From: Ectopseudomonas alcaliphila
GTDB lineage: Bacteria; Pseudomonadota; Gammaproteobacteria; Pseudomonadales; Pseudomonadaceae
DNA length: 64,000 bases
Assembly (NCBI RefSeq): GCF_900101755.1
Contig: NZ_FNAE01000005.1
Coordinates: 124,001 to 188,000 of the forward strand
Direction: 5' to 3'
The notes below the pieces were generated by a model. The model was given only the letters and a program-made list of their open reading frames with translations. It ran no database searches and was not told the origin of the DNA. Position 1 is the first letter of the stretch; each line of letters starts with the position of its first letter. The position numbers and the translations under genes are program-made. Shown here piece after piece: positions 27,608 through 35,169 of this stretch.

Positions 27608-27653
27608 AACTGCAATGCGGCATGAGACTGCTCCCGCGTGATGGATGACCGGA

Positions 27654-28034
27654 TCAGCTGATACGGCTGGCACCCACGCGGTCAGCACCATCTTCGGCTA
27701 CACGGTTCAGGCCGACGCGGTCAGCGCCATCTGCGGCTACACGGTTCAGGCCGACGCGGTCTGCGCCATCTGCGGCTACGCGGTTCAGGCCGACGCGGTC
27801 AGCGCCACCTTCGGCTACACGGTTCAGGCCAACTCGGTCTGCGCCATCTGCGGCTACACGGTTCAGGCCAACTCGGTCTGCGCCATCTGCGGCTACACGG
27901 TTCAGGCCAACGCGGTCTGCGCCATCTTCAGCGACTACAGGGGCGGCAGACTGCTGGACGGTAATCTGCGGCAGGGCGAAAGCACTGGCGGACAGGGCGG
28001 CGATAACGAGGCTGGCGAGGATCTGCTTTTTCAT
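27654..28034 (-). CDS. Secreted protein of seven 13-residue DGADRVGLNRVAA repeats
   Basis: A 126-residue protein. Residues 1-20 are a signal peptide (MKKQILASLVIAALSASAFA), 21-36 a spacer, then six full copies of DGADRVGLNRVAA (variation only Ala/Glu at the end and one Gly for Asp) and a final DGADRVGASRIS. AAGGAG lies 7 nt before the ATG and a strong terminator follows, so it is an independent transcription unit. Related Pseudomonas proteins with AEDGADR repeats are annotated in databases as phage infection protein, without functional proof that I know of. The alternation of Asp and Arg with regular spacing suggests a repeating fold or a peptide carrier. Function unknown. Confidence 0.85.
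   Translation of the reverse strand: MKKQILASLVIAALSASAFALPQITVQQSAAPVVAEDGADRVGLNRVAADGADRVGLNRVAADGADRVGLNRVAEGGADRVGLNRVAADGADRVGLNRVAADGADRVGLNRVAEDGADRVGASRIS
27657..27926. repeat. 39-bp tandem coding repeat, seven units
   Basis: The repeat region of the secreted protein: direct 39-bp units with few substitutions, mostly in one Ala/Glu codon and the third bases. The high DNA identity suggests recent expansion or gene conversion, so the copy number may vary between strains. Confidence 0.9.
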
Positions 28035-28282
28035 GTTCGTTCTCCTTAAGAGGGGGTGAGTAACTGGCTACGGTTGTCATGTTACGCACGCCCCAGAACG
28101 GCAAAAGGCACATCTCGGGATAGTGACAATCACCGCCATCGATACCTGAAAAAGCACTTATCGATCAGACAGATAGTCGCCACCGCCGATCACACAGCGC
28201 CGCCCTCGCCTTCCGTCTACTCGGCATCGCAGCGGGTGAACGGCACTGGCATCTGTATAAAAAACCAGTAAAACTTCGCAGC

Positions 28283-29914
28283 ATGCTTAGCCTCGACGCC
28301 CCCGAACTCTATTACCTGGCCAACTTCCGCAAGGCCCTCGACTGGCTCGATACCCATCACCGTGACCTGATGGATGACGTCGAGCGCGCCTTCGTCCTGG
28401 ATTTTTCCCAGTTGCCACTGCCCTCCCAGGCGCTGCTGGTGCGCCTGGTGATGCGCAAGGGCGTGCACTTTCGCGTCAGCAAGTTGCGTTACGCCGAGAT
28501 CGGCGAAATCCCCAGCGCTGCCGCACCATTGCTGGAACTGGGCTGGCTGATCGACTGCGCGGCCCTGTGCTTCGACGAACTGGGCGCACTGCTGCTCAAG
28601 GACGAACTGGCCGCGCATTTCGCCAGCGATCTACCGGCCGGCAATTTGAAGAAGAGCGAGCTGCTCGAGCACCTGCGCCAACTGCATCTCGAACCGCGCA
28701 GCCTGGCCGACTGGTGCCCGCACCTGGACGAACGCCTGCTGAGCCTGGCCATCGGGCCGCTGTGCGACCGCCTGCGATTGATGTTCTTCGGCAACCTGGC
28801 GCAGGACTGGTCTGAGTTCGTGCTAGCCGACCTGGGGATATTCCGCTACGAGCAGGTGCCGATCACCCCGGGCTCACGCGGTTTTCGCAACCGCCAGGAC
28901 GTGGACGACTACCTGCATCTGCGCGCCTGCCGCGACGCCTTCGAGGCCGGCATGGCGGTAACCGAGGTGCTGCAGCAGCTCGGCGATTTTGCCAGCGACA
29001 GCGCGCATATCCGCGAGCGCCACCAGCGCCTGCTGCTGCAACTGGCGCAGCATCTGGAACGTGCCGGCGAGCTGGAATCGGCGCTGACGCTGTACCGCGA
29101 CAGCCGCGCGGTCGGCTCGCGGCAGCGGCAGATCCGCGTGCTGGAGCGCCTGGGTCAGGATGCCGAAGCGCTGGTCCTGGCCGAGCAGGTGCTCAACGCG
29201 CCGCACAATGCCGAAGAGGCGCAACTGGCCGAACGGGCGCGCACGCGCCTGCACAAACGCCTCGGCCTGGCGCCAGCGGCCAAGGCGGCGAAACTGATCG
29301 AGGATCGCCTCGACCTGCGCCTGCCACGCGCCGCCAGCGTCGAGCTGGCCGTAGCCATGCATCTAGCCGAACCCGGTGCGCCCGTGCATTACGTGGAGAA
29401 CACGCTGATCTGCGGGCTGTTCGGCCTGCTCTGCTGGGAGGCTATCTTCGCCCCGCTGCCCGGTGCCTTCTTCCACCCCTTCCACACCGGCCCGGTGGAT
29501 CTGCACCGCGCTGACTTCCACGCCCGACGCAGCGAGCTGTTCGCCGCCTGCCTGGCGCGCCTGGACGACGGCAGTTACGTCGAGGCCATGCGCCGCACCC
29601 ACGCCGAGAAGTTCGGCATCCAATCACCCTTCGTGTTCTGGGATCTACTCGACAACGAATGCCTGGAACAGGCGCTGGCCTGCCTGCCGCCAGCCCACCT
29701 GGCCGCCTGGTTCCGTCGCCTGCTCGCCGATATTCGCGAGAACCGCGCCGGCATGCCCGACCTGATCCAGTTCTGGCCCGCTGAAGGCCGCTACCGGATG
29801 ATCGAGGTGAAAGGCCCCGGTGACCGCCTGCAAGACAACCAGAAACGCTGGCTGGCGTTCTGCGCCGAGCACGGCATGCCGGTCAGCGTCTGCTACGTGG
29901 AGTGGGCCGAGTGA
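28283..29914 (+). CDS. fan1: FAN1-type structure-specific nuclease (VRR-NUC domain)
   Basis: A 543-residue homologue of Fanconi-associated nuclease 1, which cuts 5' flaps and unhooks interstrand crosslinks; the P. aeruginosa enzyme has been studied structurally. The N-terminal half is helical (SAP-like and TPR-like), and the C-terminal VRR-NUC domain has NRAGMPDLIQFWPAEGRYRMIEVKGPGDRLQDNQKRW (about 490-525) with the PD-(D/E)xK residues. It overlaps the following helicase gene (GTGA, 29911-29914), so the two are coupled. The Shine-Dalgarno is weak. Confidence 0.92.
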   Translation: MLSLDAPELYYLANFRKALDWLDTHHRDLMDDVERAFVLDFSQLPLPSQALLVRLVMRKGVHFRVSKLRYAEIGEIPSAAAPLLELGWLIDCAALCFDELGALLLKDELAAHFASDLPAGNLKKSELLEHLRQLHLEPRSLADWCPHLDERLLSLAIGPLCDRLRLMFFGNLAQDWSEFVLADLGIFRYEQVPITPGSRGFRNRQDVDDYLHLRACRDAFEAGMAVTEVLQQLGDFASDSAHIRERHQRLLLQLAQHLERAGELESALTLYRDSRAVGSRQRQIRVLERLGQDAEALVLAEQVLNAPHNAEEAQLAERARTRLHKRLGLAPAAKAAKLIEDRLDLRLPRAASVELAVAMHLAEPGAPVHYVENTLICGLFGLLCWEAIFAPLPGAFFHPFHTGPVDLHRADFHARRSELFAACLARLDDGSYVEAMRRTHAEKFGIQSPFVFWDLLDNECLEQALACLPPAHLAAWFRRLLADIRENRAGMPDLIQFWPAEGRYRMIEVKGPGDRLQDNQKRWLAFCAEHGMPVSVCYVEWAE

Positions 29915-32211
29915 GCCTGCGCATCGCCGTGCGCGAGCTGTGCGAGTTCACCGCCAAGGAGGGTGACCTCGATCTGCGCTTCACCCCCTCGCCCACCGCG
30001 CAGGAGGGCATAGCCGGTCACGCCACGGTGGTTGCCAGACGCGGCCCGGATTACGTGTCCGAGCTGCCATTGATCGGCGAGTTCGAGGGGCTGACGGTCA
30101 GCGGCCGCGCCGATGGTTTCGACCCCGAGTTTCGCCTGCTGGAAGAGATCAAGACTCACCGTGGCGACGTCTCGCGCATCCCGGCCAACCACCGCCTGCT
30201 GCACTGGGCGCAGGTCAAGGTCTACGGCTGGTTGCTGTGCCAGGAGCTGGGCTTCGAGGAACTGGATCTGGCGGTGGTCTACTTCAACGTCATGACCCAG
30301 CAGGAGACAGTGTTTCGCGAGCGCCACAGCGCCGCGTCGCTGGGCGAGTTCTTCGCCCTGCACTGCCGTCGCTACATCGACTGGGCGCGGCAGGAACAGG
30401 CGCACCAGCAGGCACGCAACCAGGCGCTGGAAAACCTGACCTTCCCCTACGGCGAATTCCGCCATGGCCAGCGGCAACTGGCCGAGGCCGTGTACCGCGC
30501 CGCGCGTGACGGCCACTACCTGCTGGCGCAGGCCACCACCGGCATCGGCAAGACCCTCGGCACCCTGTTCCCGCAGCTCAAGGCCATGCCCGGCCAGCAG
30601 CTCGACCGCCTGTTCTTCCTCAGCGCCAAGACACCGGGGCGGCGCCTGGCGCTGGATGCGTTGCAACGCCTGCGCCAGCCGGACACGCCACTGCGCGTGC
30701 TGGAACATGTGGCCCGCGACAAGGCCTGCGAACACCCGAGCAAGGCCTGCCATGGCGACTCCTGCCCGCTGGCCAAAGGCTTCTACGACCGCCTGCCGAC
30801 AGCGCGCAGCGCGGCACTCAAGGAGCGCTGGCTGGATCAGCAAGCCGTGCGCAACATCGCCATCGCCCATGGCGTGTGCCCCTACTACCTGAGCCAGGAG
30901 CTGTGCCGCTGGAGCGACGTGGTGGTGTGCGACTACAACTACTACTTCGACCTCGGCGCCCTGTTGCACAGCCTCACCCAGATCAACCAGTGGCGCGCCT
31001 GCCTGCTGGTGGACGAAGCACACAACCTGGTGGAGCGCGGGCGCGGCATGTACAGCGCCGAGCTGGATCAGGCGCGCTTCAAAGCCATGTGCCGCGACGC
31101 GCCGAAGCGCCTGAAAAGCGTGCTGGAACGAGTCGACCGCCACTGGGATCAACTGCATCGCGAGCAGCAGGTGCCCTATCAGGTCTACCCGCTGGCGCCG
31201 GACCTGCTGCTCGCAGCCCTGGGCAAGGCAGTCAGCGCCATCACCGACCTGCTCACCGACCAGCCCGAAGGCAATGGCGGCGAACTGCTCAGCTTCTACC
31301 TGGACGCCATGCTGTTCTGTCGCCTGGCGGAAAGCTTCGGCCCGCACTCGCTGTTCGATATCAGCCGCGTCGAGGCTGGCAACGGGCGCAGCTACTCGAC
31401 CCTGTGCATCCGCAATATCCTCCCGGCGCCCTTCCTCGGCCCGCGCTTCGAGGACGCCCACAGCGCCACGCTGTTCTCCGCCACCCTCAGCCCCAGCCAC
31501 TACTACCTCGACCTGCTCGGTCTGCCGGAAGAGACCCAGTGCCTGGACGTCGCCTCGCCGTTCAGCGCCGAACAACTGCACGTACAAGTGGTACGCAACC
31601 TGTCGACCCGCTACCAGCACCGCGATGCCTCGCTGGCGCCGATCTGCCAGCTGATGGCGCGCCAGTACGCCGAACGCCCGGGCAACTACCTGGCCTTCTT
31701 CAGCAGCTATCAGTATCTGGAACAGGTGCTGCAGCAGCTGCGCCACGATCACCCGCAGATCCCGCTGTGGACGCAGTCACGGCAAATGGACGAAGCGGCG
31801 CGCCAGGGCTTTATCGAACGCTTCCAGGTCGGCGGACGCGGTATTGGCTTCGCCGTGCTCGGCGGCGTCTTCGGCGAAGGCGTGGACCTGCCCGGCGAAC
31901 GCCTGATCGGCGCCTTCGTCGCCACCCTCGGCCTGGCCCAGCTCAACCCGATCAACGAAGAAATCCGCCAACGCATGGACGCCCTGTTCGGCAACGGCTA
32001 CGACTACACCTACCTCTACCCCGGCCTGCAGAAGGTGGTGCAGGCCGCTGGCCGGGTGATCCGCACGCCCGAGGACGAAGGCGTGCTCTACCTGATCGAC
32101 GACCGCTTCGCCCGCCCGGAAGTCCGCCGCCTGCTGCCGACCTGGTGGCAGGTCGAACTGCTGCGCCTGCCACTGCAAGTCCTCACACCCGAGCCGCAAC
32201 CCGACCTGTAG
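29911..32211 (+). CDS. XPD/DinG-like helicase with N-terminal PD-(D/E)XK-like segment
   Basis: A 766-residue protein; the GTG start at 29911 overlaps the FAN1 stop. Residues about 45-100 (GLTVSGRADGFDPEFRLLEEIKTHRGD) resemble a Cas4/RecB-like nuclease motif (D..ExK). The helicase has Walker A ATTGIGKT near 210, DEAH in LLVDEAHNLVE, and iron-sulfur-type cysteines between (CEHPSKACHGDSC, CPYYLSQELC). The C-terminal motif QAAGRVIRTPEDEGV is motif VI of the XPD family. Such 5'-3' helicases unwind repair intermediates. Paired with FAN1 it probably works in crosslink or flap repair. The stop codon lies inside a repeat, just left of the cassette array. Confidence 0.9.
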   Translation: MSLRIAVRELCEFTAKEGDLDLRFTPSPTAQEGIAGHATVVARRGPDYVSELPLIGEFEGLTVSGRADGFDPEFRLLEEIKTHRGDVSRIPANHRLLHWAQVKVYGWLLCQELGFEELDLAVVYFNVMTQQETVFRERHSAASLGEFFALHCRRYIDWARQEQAHQQARNQALENLTFPYGEFRHGQRQLAEAVYRAARDGHYLLAQATTGIGKTLGTLFPQLKAMPGQQLDRLFFLSAKTPGRRLALDALQRLRQPDTPLRVLEHVARDKACEHPSKACHGDSCPLAKGFYDRLPTARSAALKERWLDQQAVRNIAIAHGVCPYYLSQELCRWSDVVVCDYNYYFDLGALLHSLTQINQWRACLLVDEAHNLVERGRGMYSAELDQARFKAMCRDAPKRLKSVLERVDRHWDQLHREQQVPYQVYPLAPDLLLAALGKAVSAITDLLTDQPEGNGGELLSFYLDAMLFCRLAESFGPHSLFDISRVEAGNGRSYSTLCIRNILPAPFLGPRFEDAHSATLFSATLSPSHYYLDLLGLPEETQCLDVASPFSAEQLHVQVVRNLSTRYQHRDASLAPICQLMARQYAERPGNYLAFFSSYQYLEQVLQQLRHDHPQIPLWTQSRQMDEAARQGFIERFQVGGRGIGFAVLGGVFGEGVDLPGERLIGAFVATLGLAQLNPINEEIRQRMDALFGNGYDYTYLYPGLQKVVQAAGRVIRTPEDEGVLYLIDDRFARPEVRRLLPTWWQVELLRLPLQVLTPEPQPDL

Positions 32212-32245
32212 GAGCGGCTGGGCGGCATTCCGCTTCAGCCGCGAT
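32207..32245. repeat. 39-bp intergenic palindrome, near-copy of 10272-10310
   Basis: The unit starts TGTAGGAGCGGCTGGGCGGC and ends in CAGCCGCGAT. It differs from the copy at 10272-10310 at only two or three positions and includes the helicase stop codon. Confidence 0.7.
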
Positions 32246-32331
32246 CATTGCGGCCCGAGAGCTTAGCCTGGGTCAAGCGCAGCGATACCCAGAAGAATAG
32301 GAAGCGCCGGGAAGAAGCGCCTGAATACGAC

Positions 32332-32362
32332 TTGCCAGTAGTTATCGGACATGGTGTATAAA
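32332..32362 (+). promoter_or_regulatory. Candidate promoter reading into the cassette array
   Basis: TTGCCA (32332-32337), 19-bp spacer, TATAAA (32357-32362), about 130 bp before the first cassette gene. The spacer is long. If active it would take the place of the integron Pc promoter. Weak evidence. Confidence 0.3.
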
Positions 32363-32482
32363 CTGCAAAACACCCCACCGCCTCGCTGCAGGCCGCGAGA
32401 TAGAGAAGGATTTCGAAAATGACCAGGAAGGTTATCCACCAAAACAGCCCGCAGGTTATGCACCATTTGGTGTCTATTTATA

Positions 32483-32489
32483 GTTAGGC
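32483..32489 (+). other. attI-like core site at the left end of the array
   Basis: GTTAGGC fits the integron core GTTRRRY and marks the 5' boundary of the first cassette (crossover between G and TT). No matching RYYYAAC box occurs in the preceding 150 bp, so this is not a complete attC; it is what a residual attI, or a remnant after deletion of the integrase side, would look like. Confidence 0.6.
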
Positions 32490-32494
32490 CACAC

Positions 32495-32989
32495 ATGAAC
32501 GACCGAGTTACTCGCATGTTTCGTGAAGCTCAGGATCGACTACATGATGCAGAAGTCCTTGCGCGCTCGCTTGAAGCTCGCTCTGACTCACAGGCAATTA
32601 TTCGTGTCCTCGGATTTGAGATTTTATTGAAGTGCGCCCTTCTCCTCTCAGGCCAAGAGCCGAAGAATTCACATAACTACAGGAAACTATGGCTGGGTCT
32701 CCCTGGGCGTGTGAAGAAACATGTATTTGACGTAGCGTCAGCAACGATGCCAGGGCATGCCGACTTAACAAATCTTGAAGAGAAGCTTCAGTGGTGGCAG
32801 TTCGTTTTCGAGCGAGCCCGGTACCACTATGAGCTATACGAGAACTACACATTAAAAGAACAAACCGAGCTTGGTGAGCTATGGGTCTCCCTTGGCGCCC
32901 CCACTCACGAAGCAGTAGTGCAGTACTTTCCTTCCGAGCTTGAATGCCTGATCGCCGGACTCACCAACTATATTGAAGGTGCAGCCTAA
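32495..32989 (+). CDS. Cassette 1: HEPN-like hypothetical protein
   Basis: A 164-residue all-helical protein. AIIRVLGFEILLKCALLLSG near residues 34-53 resembles the first long helix of HEPN domains, NSHNYRKLW follows where HEPN proteins have a His-Leu-Leu segment, and VFERARYHYELYEN (about 104-117) is where an R-x4-6-H motif is expected but not matched exactly. HEPN proteins are often RNases in toxin or defence systems, but no partner nucleotidyltransferase lies next to it. The stop codon lies within the R'' box of attC1, typical of cassettes. ATG at 32495, weak Shine-Dalgarno. HEPN assignment is tentative. Confidence 0.78.
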   Translation: MNDRVTRMFREAQDRLHDAEVLARSLEARSDSQAIIRVLGFEILLKCALLLSGQEPKNSHNYRKLWLGLPGRVKKHVFDVASATMPGHADLTNLEEKLQWWQFVFERARYHYELYENYTLKEQTELGELWVSLGAPTHEAVVQYFPSELECLIAGLTNYIEGAA

Positions 32990-33060
32990 CTAGTGGTTCA
33001 AGCCGCTCGCTTCGCTCACTCGGGACCGGCTAAAGCCGACCCCTTAACCAAACGTTAAGT
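32984..33060 (+). repeat. attC1 (77 bp)
   Basis: R'' GCCTAAC (32984-32990) and R' GTTAAGT (33054-33060). The interior is of the Pseudomonas-type family: GTGGTTCAA, CGCTCGCTTCGCTCACT, GGCTAAAGCC and TTAACCAAAC in order, folding into a long hairpin. R'' is the exact complement of the 5' end of cassette 1 (GTTAGGC). Confidence 0.92.
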
Positions 33061-33067
33061 TTAAAAC

Positions 33068-33529
33068 ATGACTATGCACGAAGATTACGAAGGATATACA
33101 AAAGAATCTAGTAAGCTTCTTCCAAAGCTGGAAGGAGCCACCTTGCATAACATCTTGATCAATGTGGTAGATCCAGAATTTAACGTAGTTTACCTTGGCA
33201 CTTCGAATGGAGTGTTTGCGTTGCAGGGAGAAGTTGGTGGCGAATATCTTGGCATTCATGAATGCCCTGATTTGCCCGAAATTACAAATCAAGATGACTA
33301 CATTATCTGCAAGCATCAACCCTTTGAGCGATTTGTCGGCAAAACCATCGCACAAGCTAGGCAAATAGGTGACGTCTGGAACGGCCACGGATATGAGTTG
33401 GCATTCTCCGGCGAAGAAAATCATACGATGATTGTTCAGTCCATTTATTGTGGCGTAGAGCCGAAAGAACTCAGTGACTGCCTTCGACTCGGAGTTGGCG
33501 TTTATGAAAATCAATGGGCAAAAACTTAA
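33068..33529 (+). CDS. Cassette 2: hypothetical protein
   Basis: A 153-residue soluble, acidic protein of unknown family (LHNILINVVDPEFNVVYLGTSNGVFAL, then EYLGIHECPDLPEI). No signal peptide or membrane segment. An in-frame ATG at 33074 (MHEDYEGYT) is an equally good start; neither has a clear Shine-Dalgarno. The stop lies inside R'' of attC2. Size and composition are like many integron-borne orphan proteins. Confidence 0.75.
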   Translation: MTMHEDYEGYTKESSKLLPKLEGATLHNILINVVDPEFNVVYLGTSNGVFALQGEVGGEYLGIHECPDLPEITNQDDYIICKHQPFERFVGKTIAQARQIGDVWNGHGYELAFSGEENHTMIVQSIYCGVEPKELSDCLRLGVGVYENQWAKT

Positions 33530-33595
33530 CAAACGCATGTTGCCGGACTGGTTTTCCGCTGCGCTCCAAACCAACCGCAAATGCGGGCGCTAGGC
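33524..33595 (+). repeat. attC2 (72 bp, variant type)
   Basis: R'' ACTTAAC (33524-33530), an exact complement of the cassette 2 start (GTTAAGT). R' is GCTAGGC (33589-33595), one T-to-C change from GTTAGGC. The interior (CGCATGTTGCCGGACTGG...CCGCAAATGCGGGCG) differs from the Pseudomonas-type attCs, so this cassette probably came from another source. Confidence 0.8.
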
Positions 33596-33601
33596 AACCA
33601 A

Positions 33602-33910
33602 ATGCAGCGAGAGCACGGCAGAAGGACATGTGATCGATGTGGAGAACTTATTACTGCATATTGTCCTGCGGTTGAAACATTCTCACGACTGAGTGAATTA
33701 AAAAATTCGAGCAAGGAAAGTACGCTGGAGAAAATTATTGAAATTGAGGGAGTCGATCGAGGCGTTCTCGCGGAGTACGCGGATCATCGCATGTACTCTA
33801 AGTGTCAACTGAAAATCGCTTACTGCCCATTCTGCAATGGCCAACTCCGAACGTGGCGTGCCAAACAGTGCATGCACTGCCTCAAGAGCTGGAGAACACC
33901 AGATGAGTAG
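33602..33910 (+). CDS. Cassette 3: zinc-ribbon protein
   Basis: A 102-residue protein with CDRCGELITAYCP (residues about 10-22) and CPFCNGQLRTWRAKQCMHC near the C-terminus: two pairs of CxxC that would bind zinc as a ribbon. Between them is a helical segment (STLEKIIEIEGVDRGVLAEYADHRMYSKCQ). I chose the ATG at 33602 (MQREHGRRT); the in-frame ATG at 33581 lies inside attC2, upstream of the recombination point, and is not part of the mobile cassette. Unlike most neighbours its stop lies a few bases before R''. Function unknown; nucleic-acid or protein binding is possible. Confidence 0.75.
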   Translation: MQREHGRRTCDRCGELITAYCPAVETFSRLSELKNSSKESTLEKIIEIEGVDRGVLAEYADHRMYSKCQLKIAYCPFCNGQLRTWRAKQCMHCLKSWRTPDE

Positions 33911-33916
33911 CAGAAC

Positions 33917-33990
33917 GCCTAACAAGTGGTTCGAATCGCTCGCTTCGCTCACTGGGACGGGCTAAAGCCCCCCTTAACCAAACGTTAGCC
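33917..33990 (+). repeat. attC3 (74 bp)
   Basis: R'' GCCTAAC (33917-33923); R' GTTAGCC (33984-33990), off the GTTRRRY consensus at one position. Interior of the Pseudomonas-type family (GTGGTTCGAATCGCTCGCTT...TTAACCAAAC). R'' complements GTTAGGC; the cassette 3 start now reads GCTAGGC, one substitution away. Confidence 0.88.
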
Positions 33991-34005
33991 TCAAAGGGTC
34001 AACTA

Positions 34006-34452
34006 ATGGAATTCGTAGATTCTTACAGCCCCTTAAGTCCTGATGACCTGGCAGAGGTTGAAGCAAAAGTCGGCCGTCCACTTCCGGAAGAATATAAATC
34101 ATTCCTCCTAAAATATAATGGTGGTCGGCCTATGTTAGATGGTGTTCGCCACAACGGCGAACATTTTGATTTTATTGGCCATTTCTATGCAATTCGTGGG
34201 GAAATGTACTACAACGATTTGGTTCGCCAGATTGGTGAACATGAAGGGATGATTCCGAAAGGATATTTGCCAATCGGTGAAAGTCCGGGCGGTGATGTTT
34301 TCTGTCTTTCCCTGAAGAAACCTACAGAGGGCGCGGTGTTTCATTGGGATCACGAAGAAGCAAACTACGATGGCGAACCTTGGGAATTCAATATGACAAA
34401 CCTATCGCCATCGCTTGCGGCGTTCCTAGAAGGACTCTGCATTGGTGAGTGA
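34006..34452 (+). CDS. Cassette 4: SMI1/KNR4 (SUKH) family immunity protein
   Basis: A 148-residue protein with the SUKH signature: LSPDDLAEVEAKVGRPLPEEYKSFLLKYNGGRPM at residues 9-43, then GMIPKGYLPIGESPGGDVFCLSLKK near 84-108 and VFHWDHEE. SUKH proteins commonly neutralise nuclease or deaminase toxins delivered by contact-dependent or type VI systems. No cognate toxin gene is in the window, so it would be an orphan immunity gene. ATG at 34006, 21 bp into the cassette. Confidence 0.88.
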   Translation: MEFVDSYSPLSPDDLAEVEAKVGRPLPEEYKSFLLKYNGGRPMLDGVRHNGEHFDFIGHFYAIRGEMYYNDLVRQIGEHEGMIPKGYLPIGESPGGDVFCLSLKKPTEGAVFHWDHEEANYDGEPWEFNMTNLSPSLAAFLEGLCIGE

Positions 34453-34455
34453 CGG

Positions 34456-34527
34456 GCTTAACAAGGTGATCAACGGGACGCCAACTACGCTGCGCTCCGT
34501 TGGCGCCCATTACCACTGGCGTTAGAC
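34456..34527 (+). repeat. attC4 (72 bp, variant type)
   Basis: R'' GCTTAAC (34456-34462) and R' GTTAGAC (34521-34527). Interior CAACGGGACGCCAAC-N-GTTGGCGCCCATT, unlike the Pseudomonas-type units. With its preceding G, R'' (GGCTTAAC) complements GTTAAGCC, and the cassette 4 start reads GTTAGCC, so a single lost A explains the mismatch. Confidence 0.8.
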
Positions 34528-34548
34528 GCCTTTATCTGGAATATTTGC

Positions 34549-35085
34549 ATGCCCCTACTAAAACAAATCCTTACTCTGATCACTATTCTCACATCTTGTT
34601 ATGCAATGGCAAGCAATCAAGAACTTGACGAACAGATCTCAGAAGCTGCAAATTATTTTTCAGGAGAAATCTCCGGGGACATTGATGTTCTCCTGCCTAC
34701 TAAATTAGATAGAGAAAAATTAGACTACTCATTAGCAAGCCTAGATGCGGTAAGTGCTTGGCTATTTGAACTGCGCGCAATAAATATAGATTCTCAAACC
34801 GAGGGAGTAGCAGACTCTATAATTTGGTCTGGCGCATACGTAGGTGAAGTCATTAAACGCTGCACTAAAGAGCCATACTCCTGGAAACAATATGAAGATT
34901 ACATGGCTACACAGAATGAAAGCCTGCGAACCGTAATCCCCTATACCTTCGGAACACAATTCATTTTATCCTCAAAAACCGGAGCAATGACTTTACCCAT
35001 AAATAAAGTAATTCGCTTCCTTGAGGAGGGCCCAGAGAATGACCTCCGATTTTACGCAGCAGCAGAATGTAAATCAGATCGTTAA
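34549..35085 (+). CDS. Cassette 5: secreted hypothetical protein
   Basis: A 178-residue protein with a signal peptide (MPLLKQILTLITILTSCYAMA, cleavage near 21). A lipobox-like LTSC is present but placed at residues 14-17, so a lipoprotein is possible. The mature part is acidic and helical (EQISEAANYFSGEISGDIDVLL) with two Cys (KRCTKE, AECKSDR) that could pair in the periplasm. No family recognised. AT-rich. Stop just before R''. Confidence 0.76.
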   Translation: MPLLKQILTLITILTSCYAMASNQELDEQISEAANYFSGEISGDIDVLLPTKLDREKLDYSLASLDAVSAWLFELRAINIDSQTEGVADSIIWSGAYVGEVIKRCTKEPYSWKQYEDYMATQNESLRTVIPYTFGTQFILSSKTGAMTLPINKVIRFLEEGPENDLRFYAAAECKSDR

Positions 35086-35088
35086 GGC

Positions 35089-35156
35089 GTCTAACAATGC
35101 GCTCACTTCGTTCGCTAGGACGGGCTAAAGCCCGACCCTTAGCTTAATCGTTATAA
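35089..35156 (+). repeat. attC5 (68 bp) with a non-canonical R' box
   Basis: R'' GTCTAAC (35089-35095), exact complement of the cassette 5 start (GTTAGAC). R' is GTTATAA (35150-35156), outside the GTTRRRY consensus. The interior is related to the Pseudomonas type (CGCTCACTTCGTTCGCTAGG, GGCTAAAGCCCGACCC) but shortened. Confidence 0.8.
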
Positions 35157-35169
35157 CCCGAGCAGGTAA

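Noticed and set aside
27475..27653. A CreB tandem TTCAC site upstream of creD
   Set aside because: Only a single TTCAC half was found; no TTCAC-N6-TTCAC pair.
27657..27926. Regular 39-bp repeats suggesting a CRISPR array
   Set aside because: The repeats are contiguous without spacers and keep one reading frame; they encode the secreted repeat protein.
29893..31752. A 619-residue antisense ORF under the helicase gene
   Set aside because: Overlaps the helicase, which has clear Walker and DEAH motifs; the antisense frame has none.
32263..32517. Minus-strand 84-residue ORF at the left of the array as an integrase remnant
   Set aside because: No tyrosine-recombinase box or other integrase pattern, and it crosses the core site.
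33044..33580. A 178-residue ORF antisense to cassette 2
   Set aside because: Runs through attC sites on both sides and opposes the cassette direction.
33581..33601. Upstream ATG of cassette 3 at 33581 as the true start
   Set aside because: It lies inside attC2 and before the crossover, so it belongs to the neighbouring cassette.
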